Source: Neorhizobium vignae (GTDB lineage Bacteria; Pseudomonadota; Alphaproteobacteria; Rhizobiales; Rhizobiaceae). From it: 64,000 nucleotides of DNA. Both the position numbers and the translations under genes were made by a program. Positions 63,134 to 64,000 of the stretch are shown here, in pieces. The first letter of the stretch is position 1, and each line of letters begins with the position of its first letter. Where the stretch lies: positions 248,001-312,000 of the forward strand of contig NZ_JNNU01000005.1 of the NCBI RefSeq assembly GCF_000732195.1, in the 5' to 3' direction. The notes beneath the pieces are model-generated. The model saw only the letters and a list, made by a program, of their open reading frames with translations, was not told where the DNA came from and did not search any database.

Positions 63134-64000
63134 TCACGTCGCTGCCGGTTCGGTGAATTCAAGCCCGGAATGAGACTGCCGCCTCGCCTTCCTGGCCCGG
63201 AAAATTGCTTCGACGATCAAGGCCAGCGGCAAGCCGATGAAGAACGGGATGAAGAAATAGATCACCCGGAAGGCGACCAGCGAGCCGATCGAGGCCTGGT
63301 CTCCCATGACATGGCGGACGGTCGCCTCCAGGACACCGAGACCGCCCGGCGCATGGGTGATCAAAATCGCCAGGTTGGCGAGCACGAAGGCCGTGGCGGC
63401 TTTCAGATAACTCACGTCGGCACTGGCGGCCATGACTTCGCGCAGGCAGGCCGAGACCAGCGCGAAATTGATCGTGCCGATCACCACCTGGGCAATAGCA
63501 ATCGTCAAAGTCGGCATTTCGAAGGTCCAGGAACGGATCTTCAGCGGAGTACGGACAAAGGCCGCGAGTGCAAGGTAACCGGCTGTTGCGGCAAGGCAGG
63601 CAAAACCGATCGCGATGATTACGGCCTCGCTCAGGCCCAACACCGAAGCGGCATCCTTCGGGTTGAGGACCATGACGATGCCCGACAGCATCGCCATGCC
63701 GATACCGACCGTGACGCCGGACAGCAGCACGATCTTCGCCACGTCCTCGGTGCTCATGCCCCAATGGGCATAATAGCGGTAACGCAGCGCGCCGCTGCTC
63801 AAGCCCGAAAGACCGACGCTCTGGCCGATCGAGAGCGCGATGAACGAGGCAAGGCCGATCTTTGGATATGCGAGGTCGTTCTTCACATAACGCACGCCGG
63901 CCCAATCAAAGCCCGAGAGGCAGAGATAGGACCCGAAGGCGAAGAGGAGTGCCATCAACAGGTTGACGGTCGGGATGGCCCGGAAGGATTCGATGATTTC
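63134..64000 (-). CDS. LPG-synthase/UPF0104-type membrane protein, 3' part
   Basis: The frame runs to the window edge without a start in sight beyond an internal TTG-ATG near 63958, so the N-terminus is missing. Visible are about seven helices with the pattern of the lysylphosphatidylglycerol synthase transmembrane region: SIGQSVGLSGLSSGALRYRY, LANLAILITHAPGGLGVLEA and YFFIPFFIGLPLALIVEAIF. Full-length MprF proteins add a C-terminal transferase domain, and none follows here, so flippase-like UPF0104 is also possible. Convergent with ada. Confidence 0.8.
   Translation of the reverse strand, partial: EIIESFRAIPTVNLLMALLFAFGSYLCLSGFDWAGVRYVKNDLAYPKIGLASFIALSIGQSVGLSGLSSGALRYRYYAHWGMSTEDVAKIVLLSGVTVGIGMAMLSGIVMVLNPKDAASVLGLSEAVIIAIGFACLAATAGYLALAAFVRTPLKIRSWTFEMPTLTIAIAQVVIGTINFALVSACLREVMAASADVSYLKAATAFVLANLAILITHAPGGLGVLEATVRHVMGDQASIGSLVAFRVIYFFIPFFIGLPLALIVEAIFRARKARRQSHSGLEFTEPAAT

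Overview
The window is high-GC DNA with the gene content and order of an alphaproteobacterial chromosome, most likely family Rhizobiaceae (Rhizobium/Neorhizobium/Agrobacterium-like). The clues are purF followed by an SDR and cysS, a psd-pssA pair, the DUF2062-acpS-lepB-rnc-era block with recO beyond it, rsh next to rpoZ and a NYN-domain gene, a DUF3563 mini-protein, and families of palindromic intergenic repeats of rhizobial type. I saw no tRNA, rRNA, CRISPR array, complete insertion sequence or prophage. The genus is inferred.

Layout. 1-4.8 kb: 3' part of purF, an SDR, two small genes, cysS, a VOC protein. 4.8-7.6 kb: a DUF559 remnant, then a tightly overlapping VapB-like/GFA/GFA/GFA/proline-iminopeptidase operon. 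7.6-17 kb: cimA, rsgA, a pentapeptide-repeat protein, a PCMT-like methyltransferase, rarD, a DHCW cupin, a LOG-family hydrolase and a LysM envelope protein. 17-21.4 kb: an accessory patch with an unknown Ser/Ala-rich protein and a partial duplication of the 5' end of an Atm1-type ABC exporter gene; the two copies flank a small secreted protein. 21.5-26.5 kb: a luciferase-like monooxygenase, a divergent SDR/AraC pair, psd-pssA. 26.5-34.5 kb: LysE exporter, SRAP protein with a possible clamp-binding tail, YnfA, a decayed parDE module, NUDIX, small periplasmic proteins, a ygfZ-HD-phosphatase overlap operon, MscS. 34.5-38.5 kb: an intact RES-Xre toxin-antitoxin pair and an NMT1-type ABC importer. 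38.9-43.2 kb: DUF2339, HD and MOSC genes. 43.2-51 kb: nucleotidyltransferase, an MFS/TetR divergon with three identical operator palindromes, a WYL regulator/VOC divergon, an EamA and a second MFS transporter, recO. 51-64 kb: PAS protein, era-rnc-lepB-acpS-DUF2062, DUF3563, GST, FAD oxidoreductase, rsh-rpoZ, NYN protein, ada, and the 3' part of an LPG-synthase-like membrane protein.

Most of the window is ordinary core chromosome: nucleotide, amino-acid and phospholipid synthesis, translation GTPases, RNA and protein processing, stringent response and DNA repair. The points most worth a second look are the three-site operator at 45.06-45.12 kb, the partial duplication around 18-19.4 kb, the VapB/GFA/Pip operon, the SRAP C-terminal motif, the decayed parDE, the hairpin that could mask a ribosome-binding site at 56.7 kb, and the possible frame disruption at the start of rsgA. 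I found no convincing undescribed multi-gene defence or biosynthetic system.
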